Positions 38,985 to 48,400 of a stretch of 64,000 bases of DNA are shown piece after piece (position 1 is the first letter of the stretch; the number at the start of each line of letters is the position of its first letter). The translations under genes were made by a program, and so were the position numbers. Below the pieces are notes generated by a model that worked only from the letters and a program-made list of their open reading frames with translations, had not been told where the DNA came from and searched no databases. The stretch is from the NCBI RefSeq assembly GCF_900111005.1, contig NZ_FOFV01000010.1, positions 186,001 through 250,000 of the forward strand. Direction: 5' to 3'. This stretch comes from Lentzea albida (lineage in GTDB: Bacteria > Actinomycetota > Actinomycetes > Mycobacteriales > Pseudonocardiaceae).

Positions 38985-41900
38985 GTGCGCAGACGCGAGT
39001 TCCTCAGGACATCGGCCGTCGGGCTGTCCGCGACGGCGCTCCCGGTCGGGGTGGCGCACGCGGAACCGCGGGAGAAGGCTGCGGGCATGCGTGTCGTCCG
39101 CACGACCGTCGAGTACGCGGAAACCCTGCTGGGCACGGACGTCGCGGCACCACGGCTCGGCTGGGTGCTGGAGGCGGGCGGCACGGGGGCGCGGCAGACC
39201 GCCTACCAGGTGGAGGTCGGCACGGCACCCGGTCGTGCGGACGTGTGGCAGTCCGGCAGGGTCGGCTCGGACCGCACGACCGGGATCGCCTTCGCCGGCA
39301 AGCGGTTGCAGCCGCGCACGCGCTACCACTGGCGCGTGCGGGTGTGGGACGGTGCCGGGCGGCCGACCGCGTGGAGCGAGACCCGCTGGTGGGAGACGGC
39401 GTTGCTCGGCACGCCGTGGCAGGCGCGCTGGATCGGTGCCGCGGACACGGCGATCGACTTCACCGGCGCGCGGTGGATCTGGTCGGCGACGACACCGGTG
39501 GAGAGCCGGTGGTTCCGCGCCTCGCTCGACCTGCCCGCGGACGCCGTGCGCGCCCGGCTCGTCGCGACCGCGGACGACGACTTCACCCTGTACGTCAACG
39601 GTTCCGAAGTCCTGCACGTCCCGGAACAGGTCGACGTCTGGAAGGTCGGCCAACGCGCGGACGTGACCCGGCTGGCGGGCAGGCGGGTCGTGCTGGCCGT
39701 CCGCGCCACCAACAGGTCGGCGGGCCCGGCCGGCCTCCTGCTGCGCCTGCTCGTGGACCTGCCCGACGGACAGCGCGAGCTCGTCACCGGTGCGGGCTGG
39801 AAGGTCGCCGACACCGAGCAGACCGGCTGGCGGACACCGGACTTCGACGACTCGGCGTGGACCCCGGCGACCGTGCTCGACCCGTACGGCCAGGGTCCGT
39901 GGGGCGCGAACGTCACGGTGAAGGAGCAGCCCGCGCCGTTGTTGCGCAGGGAGTTCGCGCTCACCAAACCGGTGAAGCGCGCCCGCCTGTACGTCAGCGG
40001 CCTCGCCTACCACGAGACCGAGATCAACGGCCGCCGCGTCGGCGACCGGGTGCTCGACCCCGGCTTCACCGACTACGACAACACCGTCCTGTACGCGACG
40101 CACGACGTCACGAGCCTGCTTCGCAGCGGCCGCAACGCGATCGGCGTGACGCTCGGCCGCGGCTTCTACGGCATGAAGACGCCGAACGTGTGGCGGTGGG
40201 AGCGCCCGCCGTGGCACGACGAGCCGAAACTGCTGGCGCAGCTGGAGATCGATCACCCGGACGGCACGCGCACGACCGTCACGTCCGACGACCGGTGGCG
40301 CCTGACCGACGGCCCCACGATTTCGAACTCGCAGTACACCGGCGAGACCTACGACGCCCGCCTCGCCCCACGCGACTGGACCAAGCCGGGCTTCGACGAC
40401 GGCAAGTGGCAGCCCACGACCGTGAGGCCCGCCCCCAAGGGCACGTTGAAGGCCCAGGAACACGAACCGATCCGCGTGATCGAGTCCGTCACTCCGGCCG
40501 TGAGCGTGCTCAGGCCAGGGGTGTTCGTCGCCGACATGGGCCGCACGATGTCGGGCTGGACGCAGCTCACCGTGGACGCGCCCGCGGGCACGGTGGTGCG
40601 GCTCAAGCACGGCGAGACGCTGAACTCCGACGGCAGCGTGCGCATGGAGAACGGCCACGTCAGCGGCGGCCGCATCCAGCTCGACGAGTACGTCTGCGGC
40701 GGCGGCACGGAGACGTGGGAACCGAAGTTCTCGTACAAGGGCTTCCGGTACGTCGAGGTGACCGGGCTCAGCTCCGCTCCGAAGCTCGTCGGCCGCCTGG
40801 TGCACTCCGACGTGCCGCGGGTGAGCACGTTCCGCTGCTCCGAGCCGCTGTTCGAGCAGTACGACGCCGCGATGCGCCGCACCGTCGCCAACAACCTGCA
40901 CGGCATCCCCACGGACACCCCGACCTACGAGAAGAACGGCTGGACGGGCGACGCGCAGGTCGGCGCACCCTCGATGCTGGCCGAGTTCGGCATGGCGAAG
41001 TTCTTCACGAAGTGGCTCGGCGACCTCGCGGACAGCCAGGACACCGCGGGCCAGCTCCCGGTGATCGTGCCGAGCGGCGGCTGGGGCTACCGCGAACTGG
41101 CACCCGCTCCGGAGTGGACGACCGTGTACCCGTTCGTGCTGCGGGAGATGTACCGGACCTACGGCGACGACCGACTGCCCGCGCAGCACTGGCCGGTGCT
41201 CACCCGCTACCTCGACTGGGAGATCACGAGGCTCCACGACGGCCTCGCGGTCACCGCCCTCGGCGACTTCCTGCCGCCGGACTCCGGCGGCATCCCGCCC
41301 GAGGACACCCGCCTCACCGCGACCGCGTACCTGTACCGCGCGTTGATCCACACCGCCGAGCTCGGTGACGTGATCGGCACACCCGTTCCGCGCTACCGCG
41401 AGGTCGCCGCCGGGTTGCTGACCAGGTTCAACGAGACGTTCCTCGACGGCTACTACCGCACCTCGCGCGATCCGGACTACCGGCAGACGTCCAACGCGGT
41501 GCCGCTGGCGTTCGGAATGGTTCCCGCTGGCTCGATCCAGGCCGTCGCCGACCGGTTGGCCGCCGAGGTGCGCGCCAACGGCAACCACGTCGACGTCGGC
41601 TGCCTCGGCGCGAGCGTCCTGCTGCAGGCGTTGAGCGACAACGGCCACGCCGACGTCGCGCACGCCATGGCCACCGAGCGGTCGTACCCGAGCTGGGGCC
41701 ACTGGTTCGCCAACGGCGCCGAGACCATGTGGGAGATGTGGGACACCGGCACCCGTTCTCGCAACCACTACTTCAAGGGCACGCTCGTGCAGTGGCTGTA
41801 CGAGCACGTCGCCGGACTGCGGCCGGGGGACGCGGGCTACCGGACGTTCACGGTCAAGCCGGTGAGCTCGGTGTCGTGGGCCAGCTTCGAGTTCGAGAGC

Positions 41901-42086
41901 GTGCGCGGGCGGATCAGCGTGGCGTGGACGAAGGTCGACGGCGTGCTGCGGCTGACCGTCGAGGTACCGGTGGGGTCGACCGCGGAGGTGCACGTGCCCG
42001 GATCCGGTGTGGTGAAGGTGCCGCACGGACGCTGGACGTTCAACGGGTCGACAGTCGCTGTGCCAGCCAGTACGCCACCTCGGTGA
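38985..42086 (+). CDS. Tat-exported GH78 alpha-L-rhamnosidase
   Basis: Extracellular enzyme of 1033 residues releasing L-rhamnose from pectin side chains or glycosides. The N terminus MRRREFLRTSAVGLSA is a twin-arginine signal ending VAHA. N-terminal beta domains (GAWNGYRVEV-like GTGARQTAYQVEVGTAPG) precede the rhamnosidase beta-sandwich RLYVSGLAYHETEINGRRVG and an (alpha/alpha)6 domain with YEKNGWTGDAQVGAPSML, the acidic catalytic region, and ANGAETMWEMWDTGTRSRNH. GTG 38985 is preceded by GGTGGAGA. Its last 47 bases overlap the end of the convergent hydrolase gene. Confidence 0.94.
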   Translation: MRRREFLRTSAVGLSATALPVGVAHAEPREKAAGMRVVRTTVEYAETLLGTDVAAPRLGWVLEAGGTGARQTAYQVEVGTAPGRADVWQSGRVGSDRTTGIAFAGKRLQPRTRYHWRVRVWDGAGRPTAWSETRWWETALLGTPWQARWIGAADTAIDFTGARWIWSATTPVESRWFRASLDLPADAVRARLVATADDDFTLYVNGSEVLHVPEQVDVWKVGQRADVTRLAGRRVVLAVRATNRSAGPAGLLLRLLVDLPDGQRELVTGAGWKVADTEQTGWRTPDFDDSAWTPATVLDPYGQGPWGANVTVKEQPAPLLRREFALTKPVKRARLYVSGLAYHETEINGRRVGDRVLDPGFTDYDNTVLYATHDVTSLLRSGRNAIGVTLGRGFYGMKTPNVWRWERPPWHDEPKLLAQLEIDHPDGTRTTVTSDDRWRLTDGPTISNSQYTGETYDARLAPRDWTKPGFDDGKWQPTTVRPAPKGTLKAQEHEPIRVIESVTPAVSVLRPGVFVADMGRTMSGWTQLTVDAPAGTVVRLKHGETLNSDGSVRMENGHVSGGRIQLDEYVCGGGTETWEPKFSYKGFRYVEVTGLSSAPKLVGRLVHSDVPRVSTFRCSEPLFEQYDAAMRRTVANNLHGIPTDTPTYEKNGWTGDAQVGAPSMLAEFGMAKFFTKWLGDLADSQDTAGQLPVIVPSGGWGYRELAPAPEWTTVYPFVLREMYRTYGDDRLPAQHWPVLTRYLDWEITRLHDGLAVTALGDFLPPDSGGIPPEDTRLTATAYLYRALIHTAELGDVIGTPVPRYREVAAGLLTRFNETFLDGYYRTSRDPDYRQTSNAVPLAFGMVPAGSIQAVADRLAAEVRANGNHVDVGCLGASVLLQALSDNGHADVAHAMATERSYPSWGHWFANGAETMWEMWDTGTRSRNHYFKGTLVQWLYEHVAGLRPGDAGYRTFTVKPVSSVSWASFEFESVRGRISVAWTKVDGVLRLTVEVPVGSTAEVHVPGSGVVKVPHGRWTFNGSTVAVPASTPPR

Positions 42087-42963
42087 GCAGTCCGGGGTCC
42101 ACCGGCTCGCGCAGCAGGCGGCGGTAGGACGTCAGCGCCGGGGCCCGGGAGTCGCGCCGCAGCAGGTGCGTCAGACCGGGCACCCGGCGGACGTCGGCGC
42201 CGGGCACGAGGGAAGCGACCACGTCGAGGTCGTCCGGGTCGACCTGGAGGTCCTTGTCGCCGGTGATCGCGAGGACCGGCGCGGTGATGCCGGGCAGGTC
42301 CTCGCGGGGGTCGTAGGCGAGTTGCTCGCGCCACCAGCGGGCGTTGACCTTCATTCCGCCGACGCGGGCGACGTCCGTGGTGGTCGCTTCCAGCGCGGCC
42401 AGTTGCCGGGAACCGATGCGGCCCAGCAACGGCGTCAGCGGCCGCACGGGACGGGGGAGCGTGCCCGCGACGCGCGAGGCTTGCCAGAGCAGGGCCTCCT
42501 TGCCGGAACGGGCGTAGCCGGCGAGCAGGACGACGGCCGCGGGCCGTTCGTGGGCGCCGAGCCACAGGGCGTGGACGGCGCCCTCGCTGTGCCCGACCAC
42601 GCCGACGGCCTCGGACCTGATCTCCGGCCGTTGCCGCAGCGCGGTGAGGGCGGCTGCGGCGTCCGCGCGGTTGTCGAGGAAGCCCGCCTGACGCCAGTCG
42701 CCGGGGGAGGCACCCACCCCGCGCCGGTCGTAGCGCAGGGACGCGATCCCCGCTGCCGCAAGGGAGTGCGCGAGCGGACCGCCCAGGTCCATGCGCACGC
42801 GTCCGGCGTTGGAGTCGCGGTCCACCCGTCCTGAACCGGGTAAGCAGAGCACCGCGGGGTGCGGACCCGGTCCTGGAGGCAGCGTGAGCGTGCCGTGCAG
42901 GGTGTGACCGTCGGCGTTGAGCGAGATCTCGGTGGCCGTGCCGCGGACGTGGTGGTCGATCAT
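42040..42963 (-). CDS. Alpha/beta hydrolase (dienelactone-hydrolase/BAAT-like)
   Basis: A 307-residue soluble hydrolase. An opening beta sheet (LNADGHTLHGTLTLPPGPGPH) leads to VLCLPGSGRVDRDSN, RYDRRGVGASPGDWR, and the nucleophile elbow VGVVGHSEGAVHALWLG with Ser in GHSEG. Asp in AITGDKDLQVDPDD and His in PGLTHLLRRD complete a likely triad. This layout is that of the uncharacterised S9-like/BAAT acyl-hydrolase group. ATG 42963 is divergent from an HTH regulator over a 22-base inverted repeat, so the regulator probably controls it. Substrate unknown. Confidence 0.82.
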   Translation of the reverse strand: MIDHHVRGTATEISLNADGHTLHGTLTLPPGPGPHPAVLCLPGSGRVDRDSNAGRVRMDLGGPLAHSLAAAGIASLRYDRRGVGASPGDWRQAGFLDNRADAAAALTALRQRPEIRSEAVGVVGHSEGAVHALWLGAHERPAAVVLLAGYARSGKEALLWQASRVAGTLPRPVRPLTPLLGRIGSRQLAALEATTTDVARVGGMKVNARWWREQLAYDPREDLPGITAPVLAITGDKDLQVDPDDLDVVASLVPGADVRRVPGLTHLLRRDSRAPALTSYRRLLREPVDPGLLTEVAYWLAQRLSTR

Positions 42964-42975
42964 GGTCGCTCCTCA

Positions 42976-42997
42976 CTGTTATCAGTTTTGAGAACAG
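42976..42997. promoter_or_regulatory. Inverted repeat between hydrolase and HTH regulator
   Basis: CTGTTATC and GAGAACAG, separated by AGTTTT, pair at seven of eight positions. The site lies 12 bases from the hydrolase start and 16 bases from the regulator start, ideal for a shared operator. Confidence 0.5.
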
Positions 42998-43013
42998 TAT
43001 CACCGGTGAGATC

Positions 43014-43550
43014 GTGGTGGCCATGGCCGACTTGGACCTCCTGTTGCACCCGGTCCGGCTGCGCATCGTGCAGGCGCTGCTCGACGGGCACCCCAGCACG
43101 ACCACGCAGCTGCGCGAACGCCTGCCGGAGATCGCGCCGGCGACGATGTACCGGCACGTCGCCGTCCTCGCCGACGCGGGCGTGCTCGAGGTGCTGCAGG
43201 AGAAGCGGGTGCGCGGCATCATGGAGCGCACCTACCGGCTGCGCTGGGACCGCGCGCAGCTCGACGAGTCCGGCCGCGCCGCCATGACCCCCGACGACCA
43301 CCGCCGCGCGTTCACCGCGTTCACCGGCAGCCTGCTCGCGGAGTTCGGCCAGTACCTGGCCCGCGACCCGGCCGACCCGGTGGCGGACGGTGTGACCTAC
43401 CAGCAGGCCGCGCTCTGGCTGACCGACGAGGAGCACGCGGAACTGCTGGCCGAGCTGCGGGCCGCCGTCACGGCGCGCACCGGCCGATCGCCGGGCGAAG
43501 GTCGCACCCGCCGGATGGTGAGCCTGGTGGCGATGCCCGTCGAGGAGTGA
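43014..43550 (+). CDS. ArsR-like winged-helix regulator
   Basis: A 178-residue regulator. The winged helix is at the N terminus: DLDLLLHPVRLRIVQALLDG, then STTTQLRERLPEIAPATMYR as the recognition helix and VLADAGVLEVLQEKR as the wing. The C-terminal 100 residues (LLAEFGQYLARDPADPV, then ALWLTDEEHAELLAELRAAV) resemble the ligand-binding/dimer part of the HTH_20 group. Three starts are possible (GTG 43014, GTG 43017, ATG 43023); GGTGAG lies before the first two. It is divergent from an alpha/beta hydrolase and probably represses it. Confidence 0.8.
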   Translation: MVAMADLDLLLHPVRLRIVQALLDGHPSTTTQLRERLPEIAPATMYRHVAVLADAGVLEVLQEKRVRGIMERTYRLRWDRAQLDESGRAAMTPDDHRRAFTAFTGSLLAEFGQYLARDPADPVADGVTYQQAALWLTDEEHAELLAELRAAVTARTGRSPGEGRTRRMVSLVAMPVEE

Positions 43551-43589
43551 CGCCGTCCCGCAGACCACTCAGGAAGCCGGTTGCGCGGG

Positions 43590-44897
43590 TCAGCGGGGTT
43601 CGTAGCGCCGCAACGGCTGCGACCGCCGCACCAGCTCGCGCAGGTCGGTGAGGGTGCCGTGGGCCGCGCCCACGGCACGCGCCTGCACCAGCACGTTGCC
43701 CAGCGCCGTCGCCTCGGCGGGCCCCGCGACCACGGGCAGGCCGCACGCGTCGGCGGTGAGCTGGCACAGCAGCTCGTTCTGCGAGCCACCACCGACGACG
43801 TGCACGACCTCGACTTCCTTGCCGGACAGCCGCTGTGCGTCCTCTACGGCGTCACGGTGGGCCAGCGCCAGACTGTCCAGGACGGACCGCACGACCTCGG
43901 GCGGGGACAGGCTCTTCCCGCACCACCGCTCGATGCGCGCCGGCATGTCACCGGGCGGCAGGAACACCGGGTCGTTGGGGTCGAACACCGCCCCGGACGC
44001 CGTCGCGGCCTCCCGCAGCAGGGGCTCCAGCCGGGCGTTCCACGTCCGCAGGCACTCCTGGAGCAGCCACAGGCCCATCACGTTGCGGAGGTAGCGGATC
44101 GTGCCGTCGACGCCGCCCTCGTTGGTGAAGTTCGCCGCCCTGCTCTCCTCGGTGAGCACCGGCTCGGGCAGCTCGACGCCGACCAGCGACCAGGTGCCGC
44201 AGGAGATGTAGGCGAATCGATCATTCGTCGCGGGCACGGCGACGACGGCGGAGGCGGTGTCGTGCGAGCCGACCGCGGTGACCGGCACACCCTCGAAAGC
44301 GCCCGCCGGGTCTCCCGGGTGGCGCAGCGGCGGCAGGAGGCCGGGCAGGTCACGGGTCAGCTCGGGTGACCACTGTCCTGTTCGGACGTCGATCAGGCCC
44401 GTCGTGGTGGCGTTGGTGTACTCGGCGCCGCGCTCGCCGGTGAGCCAGTACGAGATCAGGTCCGGGATCAGCAGGAGCTGCGAGGCCTGGGGGAGCAGGG
44501 ATTCGGCCCTGAGCTGGAACATCGTGTTGAACGGCTGGAACTGCAGGCCGTTGACCTCGTACAGGCCCTCGGCCGGTGTCACACCCTCGGTGCGGGAGTC
44601 GCGGTAGCAGAACGGGTCGGCCAGCAGCTCGCCGGACGCGTCGAGCAGGCCGTAGTCGACGGCCCAGCTGTCGATGCCGATGCTGTCGACCTCACCGGCG
44701 AGCCGCAACCCTTCGAGGACCTCGCGGTGCAGGCCGCGGACGTCCCAGCGCAGGGAACCGCCCTGGTGCACCGGCCCGTTCGCGAACCGGTGCACCTCCT
44801 CGACGTGCACGGCGTCGTCGGTGACGACCCCGCGGACCACCCGGCCGCTGGACGCACCGAGGTCGACCGCCGCGACCGCAGTCGGTCTGGCCGTCAT
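43590..44897 (-). CDS. rhaB: Rhamnulokinase
   Basis: Phosphorylates L-rhamnulose to L-rhamnulose-1-phosphate; FGGY-family kinase of 435 residues, cytoplasmic. Marks: phosphate loop AAVDLGASSGRVVRG at residues 9-23, the substrate aspartate region GIDSWAVDYGLLD, GVPVTAVGSHDTASAV, ISCGTWSLVGVELPEP and VVGGGSQNELLCQLTADA. Its ATG overlaps the RhaD fusion stop as ATGA. Last gene of the rhamnose operon; the convergent HTH regulator ends 39 bases away. Confidence 0.93.
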   Translation of the reverse strand: MTARPTAVAAVDLGASSGRVVRGVVTDDAVHVEEVHRFANGPVHQGGSLRWDVRGLHREVLEGLRLAGEVDSIGIDSWAVDYGLLDASGELLADPFCYRDSRTEGVTPAEGLYEVNGLQFQPFNTMFQLRAESLLPQASQLLLIPDLISYWLTGERGAEYTNATTTGLIDVRTGQWSPELTRDLPGLLPPLRHPGDPAGAFEGVPVTAVGSHDTASAVVAVPATNDRFAYISCGTWSLVGVELPEPVLTEESRAANFTNEGGVDGTIRYLRNVMGLWLLQECLRTWNARLEPLLREAATASGAVFDPNDPVFLPPGDMPARIERWCGKSLSPPEVVRSVLDSLALAHRDAVEDAQRLSGKEVEVVHVVGGGSQNELLCQLTADACGLPVVAGPAEATALGNVLVQARAVGAAHGTLTDLRELVRRSQPLRRYEPR

Positions 44898-46918
44898 CGC
44901 AGGAACGCCGCTGCCACGCCGGCGTCGACCGGCACGTGCAGGCCGGTCGTGAGGGACAGGTCGCCCGCTGTCAGCGCGAACACCGCCGCCGCCACGTGCT
45001 CGGGCAGCACCTCGCGCTTGAGCAGGGTGCGCTGGGCGTAGAACTCGCCGAGCTCCTCCTCCGGCACACCGTAGACCGCGGCTCGCTGGGCGCCCCAGCC
45101 GCCGGCGAAGATGCCGGAGCCGCGGACCACGCCGTCCGGGTTGATGCCGTTGACGCGGATGCCGTCGGCGCCCAGTTCGGCCGCCAGGAGGCGCACCTGG
45201 TGGGCCTGGTTCGCCTTGGCCGCGCCGTAGGCGACGTTGTTCGGGCCGGCGAACACCGCGTTCTTGCTGGAGATGTAGACGATGTCGCCGCCCATGCCCT
45301 GTGCGCGCATGACCCCGGCCGCCTGCTGCGACACCAGGAACGAGCCCTTGGCCATCACGTCGTGCTGGAGGTCCCAGTCGGCCTCGGTGGTCTCGGCGAG
45401 GGGTTTGGAGATCGACAGGCCCGCGTTGTTGACCACCAGGTCCACGCCGCCGAACGCCAGCGACGCCGCGCGGAACGCCTCGGCGATGCCGGAGGCGTCG
45501 GTGACGTCGACCGTCACCGGCACGGCCACGTCCGGGGAACCGATCCCGGCAGCGACCTCACGTGCCGCGTCACCGTCCCGGTCGGCGACCACGACGCACG
45601 CGCCCTCGGCCGCCAGCCGCACGGCGACCGCCCTGCCGATGCCCGAACCGCCACCGGTGACGAGCGCGACACGGGTGGCCAGCGGCTTGGGCTTCGGCAT
45701 CCGCTGGAGCTTCGCCTCTTCGAGCGCCCAGTACTCGATGCGGAACTTCTCGCGCTCCTCGATCGGCGCGTACCGCGAGACCGACTCGGCGCCGCGCATC
45801 ACGTTGATGGCGTTCACGTAGAACTCGCCCGCCACGCGCGCGGTCTGCTTGTCGCGGCCGAAGCTGAACATGCCGACGCCCGGCACGAGCACGACGGCCG
45901 GGTCGGCACCGCGCATCGGCGGGCTGTCCGGCTCGGCGTGCCGCTCGTAGTAGGACCGGTAGTCGTCGCGGTAAGCGGAGTGCAGCTGCCCCAGGCGTTC
46001 CACGACGTCCGCGAGCGGCGCGGTCGGCGGCAGGTCGACCACGAGCGGCCGGACCTTGGTGCGCAGGAAGTGGTCCGGGCACGACGTGCCGAGCGCGGCG
46101 AGTTCGGGATGCCGTTGCCGCGACAGGAAGTCCAGCACCACCTCGGAGTCGGTGAAGTGGCCGACCTGCGGGCTGTCGGTGGAGGCCAGGCCGCGGATCA
46201 CGGGCGCCAGTTCAGCGGCACGGAGATGCCGTTCCTCCGAAGCAAGAGGTTCGTGCACCACCGGGCCGAACGGCTCCGCGCGGCCGTGCTCGTCGAGGTA
46301 GCGCTGCGCACCGGCGATGATCTCCAGCGAGTGCGCCTCGCACTCCTCGCTCGTCGCACCCCACGCCGTGATGCCGTGCCCGCCCAGGACGACCCCGATC
46401 GCCTGCGGGTGGTCGCGCCTGATCGCCGCGATGTCCAACCCCAGCTGGAAACCCGGTCGTCGCCACGGCACCCACGCCACGCGGTCGCCGAAGCACGCCT
46501 TGACCAGCGCCTCACCGTCCGCGGCCGTCGCGAACGCGATGCCGGCGTCCGGGTGCAGGTGGTCGACGTGCGCCGCGTCCACCAGCCCGTGCATGGCCGT
46601 GTCTATCGACGGCGCCGCGCCTCCCTTGCCGTGCAGGCAGAAGTCGAACGCGGCGACCATCTCGTCCTCGCGCTCCACACCGGGGTAGACCTCGGTCAGC
46701 GCGCGCAGCCGGTCGAGCCGCAGCACCGCGAGCCCGGACTCCTCCAGCGTGCCCAGGTCACCACCAGATCCCTTGACCCACATGAGGTCCACCGGCTGTC
46801 CGGTCACCGGGTCGACCTGCGACCCCTTGGCCGAGGTGTTGCCGCCCGCGTAGTTGGTGTTGCGCGGATCGGCGCCGAGCCGGTTGCTCCTGCCCAGCAG
46901 TGCTCGCACCTGCTCCAT
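44894..46918 (-). CDS. rhaD: Bifunctional rhamnulose-1-phosphate aldolase / short-chain dehydrogenase
   Basis: A 674-residue fusion known as RhaD/RhaEW (YuxG-like). Residues 1 to about 420 are a class II aldolase domain with NTNYAGGNTSAKGS, MHGLVDAAHVDHLHPDAG (zinc histidines) and VLGGHGITAWGATSEECE. Residues about 425-674 are an SDR with VTGGGSGIGRAVAVRLA, NNAGLSISKPL and the YGAAKANQ active site. It would split rhamnulose-1-phosphate into dihydroxyacetone phosphate and L-lactaldehyde and oxidise the latter. ATG 46918 overlaps the isomerase stop as TGATG; GTG 46921 is one codon earlier. Confidence 0.92.
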   Translation of the reverse strand: MEQVRALLGRSNRLGADPRNTNYAGGNTSAKGSQVDPVTGQPVDLMWVKGSGGDLGTLEESGLAVLRLDRLRALTEVYPGVEREDEMVAAFDFCLHGKGGAAPSIDTAMHGLVDAAHVDHLHPDAGIAFATAADGEALVKACFGDRVAWVPWRRPGFQLGLDIAAIRRDHPQAIGVVLGGHGITAWGATSEECEAHSLEIIAGAQRYLDEHGRAEPFGPVVHEPLASEERHLRAAELAPVIRGLASTDSPQVGHFTDSEVVLDFLSRQRHPELAALGTSCPDHFLRTKVRPLVVDLPPTAPLADVVERLGQLHSAYRDDYRSYYERHAEPDSPPMRGADPAVVLVPGVGMFSFGRDKQTARVAGEFYVNAINVMRGAESVSRYAPIEEREKFRIEYWALEEAKLQRMPKPKPLATRVALVTGGGSGIGRAVAVRLAAEGACVVVADRDGDAAREVAAGIGSPDVAVPVTVDVTDASGIAEAFRAASLAFGGVDLVVNNAGLSISKPLAETTEADWDLQHDVMAKGSFLVSQQAAGVMRAQGMGGDIVYISSKNAVFAGPNNVAYGAAKANQAHQVRLLAAELGADGIRVNGINPDGVVRGSGIFAGGWGAQRAAVYGVPEEELGEFYAQRTLLKREVLPEHVAAAVFALTAGDLSLTTGLHVPVDAGVAAAFLR

Positions 46919-48072
46919 CACGCACCCCACCCGGCGGCCTCGCCACCGACTCGTTCCGCGACGATCCGCTCCGCGTACCCGGACCGCCGGTACGCGGCCA
47001 TCGGATCCGGGTCCAAGCTCATCTCTTCGCGCAACTCGCGCAGAAGTGGCCGCACGTCGGTGTTGTAGGCGTCCATCAACGCGGCGTTCGCGCCGAGCAC
47101 GTCCCCGGCCTGCTGTGCCGCGGCCAGTTCGGCGTGGTCGACCAGGAGCGCCTTCGCCGTGGCCTCCTGGACGTTCAGCACCGACCGGATGATCGCCGGG
47201 ATCTTCGGCTCCAGGTTGTGGCACTGGTCGAGCATGAACGCGATGCCGGCCGCAGGCTTCAGCGCGTCCGCCAGCACGATCTCGTGCATGATCCGGAACA
47301 GTTGGAACGGGTCGGCCGCCCCGACCATCAGGTCGTCGTCGGCGTAGAAGCGCGAGTTGAAGTCGAACGCGCCGAGCTTCCCGGCCCGCAGCAGGAACGA
47401 CACGATGAACTCGATGTTCGTGCCCGGCGCGTGGTGGCCGGTGTCGATCACGACCTGCGCCTGGTCGCCCAACTGCTGGCAGTGCGCGAACGCCGTGCCC
47501 CAGTCGGGCACGTCCGTCACGTAGAAGGCGGGCTCGAAGAGCTTGTACTCCACCAGCATCCGCTGATCCGGGCCGAGCCGCGCGTACGTCTCCCGCAACG
47601 CCTCGGCGAGCCGGTCCTGGCGGGCGCGGATGTTGTCCTGGCCGGGGTAGTTCAGCCCGTCCGCGAACCACAGCTTGAGATCACGCGATCCCGTGGCGTC
47701 CATGATGTCGACGCACTCGAGGAGGTGCCCGAGAGCCTTGCGCCGCACCGAGGCGTCCGGGTGGCAGACGCTGCCGAGCTTGTAGTCGTCGTCCTGGAAC
47801 ACGTTCGAGTTGATGGCCCCCAACGCTACGCCGCGCTCACGGGCGTAGGAGGCGAGCTTGCCGTAGTCGTCGACCCTGTCCCACGGGATGTGCAACGCGA
47901 CGGTCGGCGCGACCCCGGTCAGCCGGTGCACGACCGCGGCGTCGTCGATCTTCTCGTACGGCGTGCGCGGAACTCCCTGCTGCGCAAAGACCTTGAATCG
48001 CGTGCCGGAGTTCCCGTACGCCCACGAGGGGGTCTCGATCCGCTGGTCGCGCAACGCGTCTTTCACACTCAT
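46918..48072 (-). CDS. rhaI: L-rhamnose isomerase
   Basis: Converts L-rhamnose to L-rhamnulose, a metal-dependent TIM-barrel enzyme of 384 residues of the RhaI type (Pseudomonas stutzeri/Mesorhizobium group). Metal and substrate residues lie in LVEYKLFEPAFYVTDVPDWG, VVIDTGHHAPGTNIEFI and AFDFNSRFYADDDLMVG. ATG 48072 follows GGGGAGA; a longer frame to 48084 adds only MGRT. It is 15 bases downstream of the mutarotase gene. Confidence 0.93.
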   Translation of the reverse strand: MSVKDALRDQRIETPSWAYGNSGTRFKVFAQQGVPRTPYEKIDDAAVVHRLTGVAPTVALHIPWDRVDDYGKLASYARERGVALGAINSNVFQDDDYKLGSVCHPDASVRRKALGHLLECVDIMDATGSRDLKLWFADGLNYPGQDNIRARQDRLAEALRETYARLGPDQRMLVEYKLFEPAFYVTDVPDWGTAFAHCQQLGDQAQVVIDTGHHAPGTNIEFIVSFLLRAGKLGAFDFNSRFYADDDLMVGAADPFQLFRIMHEIVLADALKPAAGIAFMLDQCHNLEPKIPAIIRSVLNVQEATAKALLVDHAELAAAQQAGDVLGANAALMDAYNTDVRPLLRELREEMSLDPDPMAAYRRSGYAERIVAERVGGEAAGWGA

Positions 48073-48087
48073 CGTTCTCCCCAAAAC

Positions 48088-48399
48088 TCAGTCGAGGTGG
48101 AAGACCTCGTCGAGCGGCGTCATCCGTTCGTCGGCGTTGCCGTCACCGACGAAGAACTCCGCCATCTCGGTCTGCCAGCGCGCGTTCACCTCGGTGCGCG
48201 CCATCTCCGCGAGAGCCGCGTCGAAGTCGTCGCACTCCAGGTAACCGACGAGCAGGCCGTCCCCGGCGAGGAAGAGGCTGTAGTTGCGCCATCCCGCGTC
48301 GCTGAGGGCGGCCCGCATCTCCGGCCACACCTCGCGGTGCCGCGCCCGGTACTCCTCGAGCCGGTCGGCGCGGACCCGCAAGGTGAAGCAGACGCGCAT
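48088..48399 (-). CDS. rhaM: L-rhamnose mutarotase
   Basis: Interconverts alpha- and beta-L-rhamnose so that the isomerase is supplied with its anomer. The 103-residue length and MRVCFTLRVRADRLEEYRAR, the catalytic histidine in HREVWPEM, RNYSLFLAGDGLLVGYLE and RWQTEMAEFF are diagnostic. ATG 48399 lies one base after the binding-protein stop codon. Confidence 0.94.
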   Translation of the reverse strand: MRVCFTLRVRADRLEEYRARHREVWPEMRAALSDAGWRNYSLFLAGDGLLVGYLECDDFDAALAEMARTEVNARWQTEMAEFFVGDGNADERMTPLDEVFHLD

Positions 48400-48400
48400 G

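Noticed and set aside
38958..42026. 1022-residue open frame on the minus strand opposite GH78
   Set aside because: Mirror of the rhamnosidase coding frame; no ribosome site and Arg/His-rich translation.
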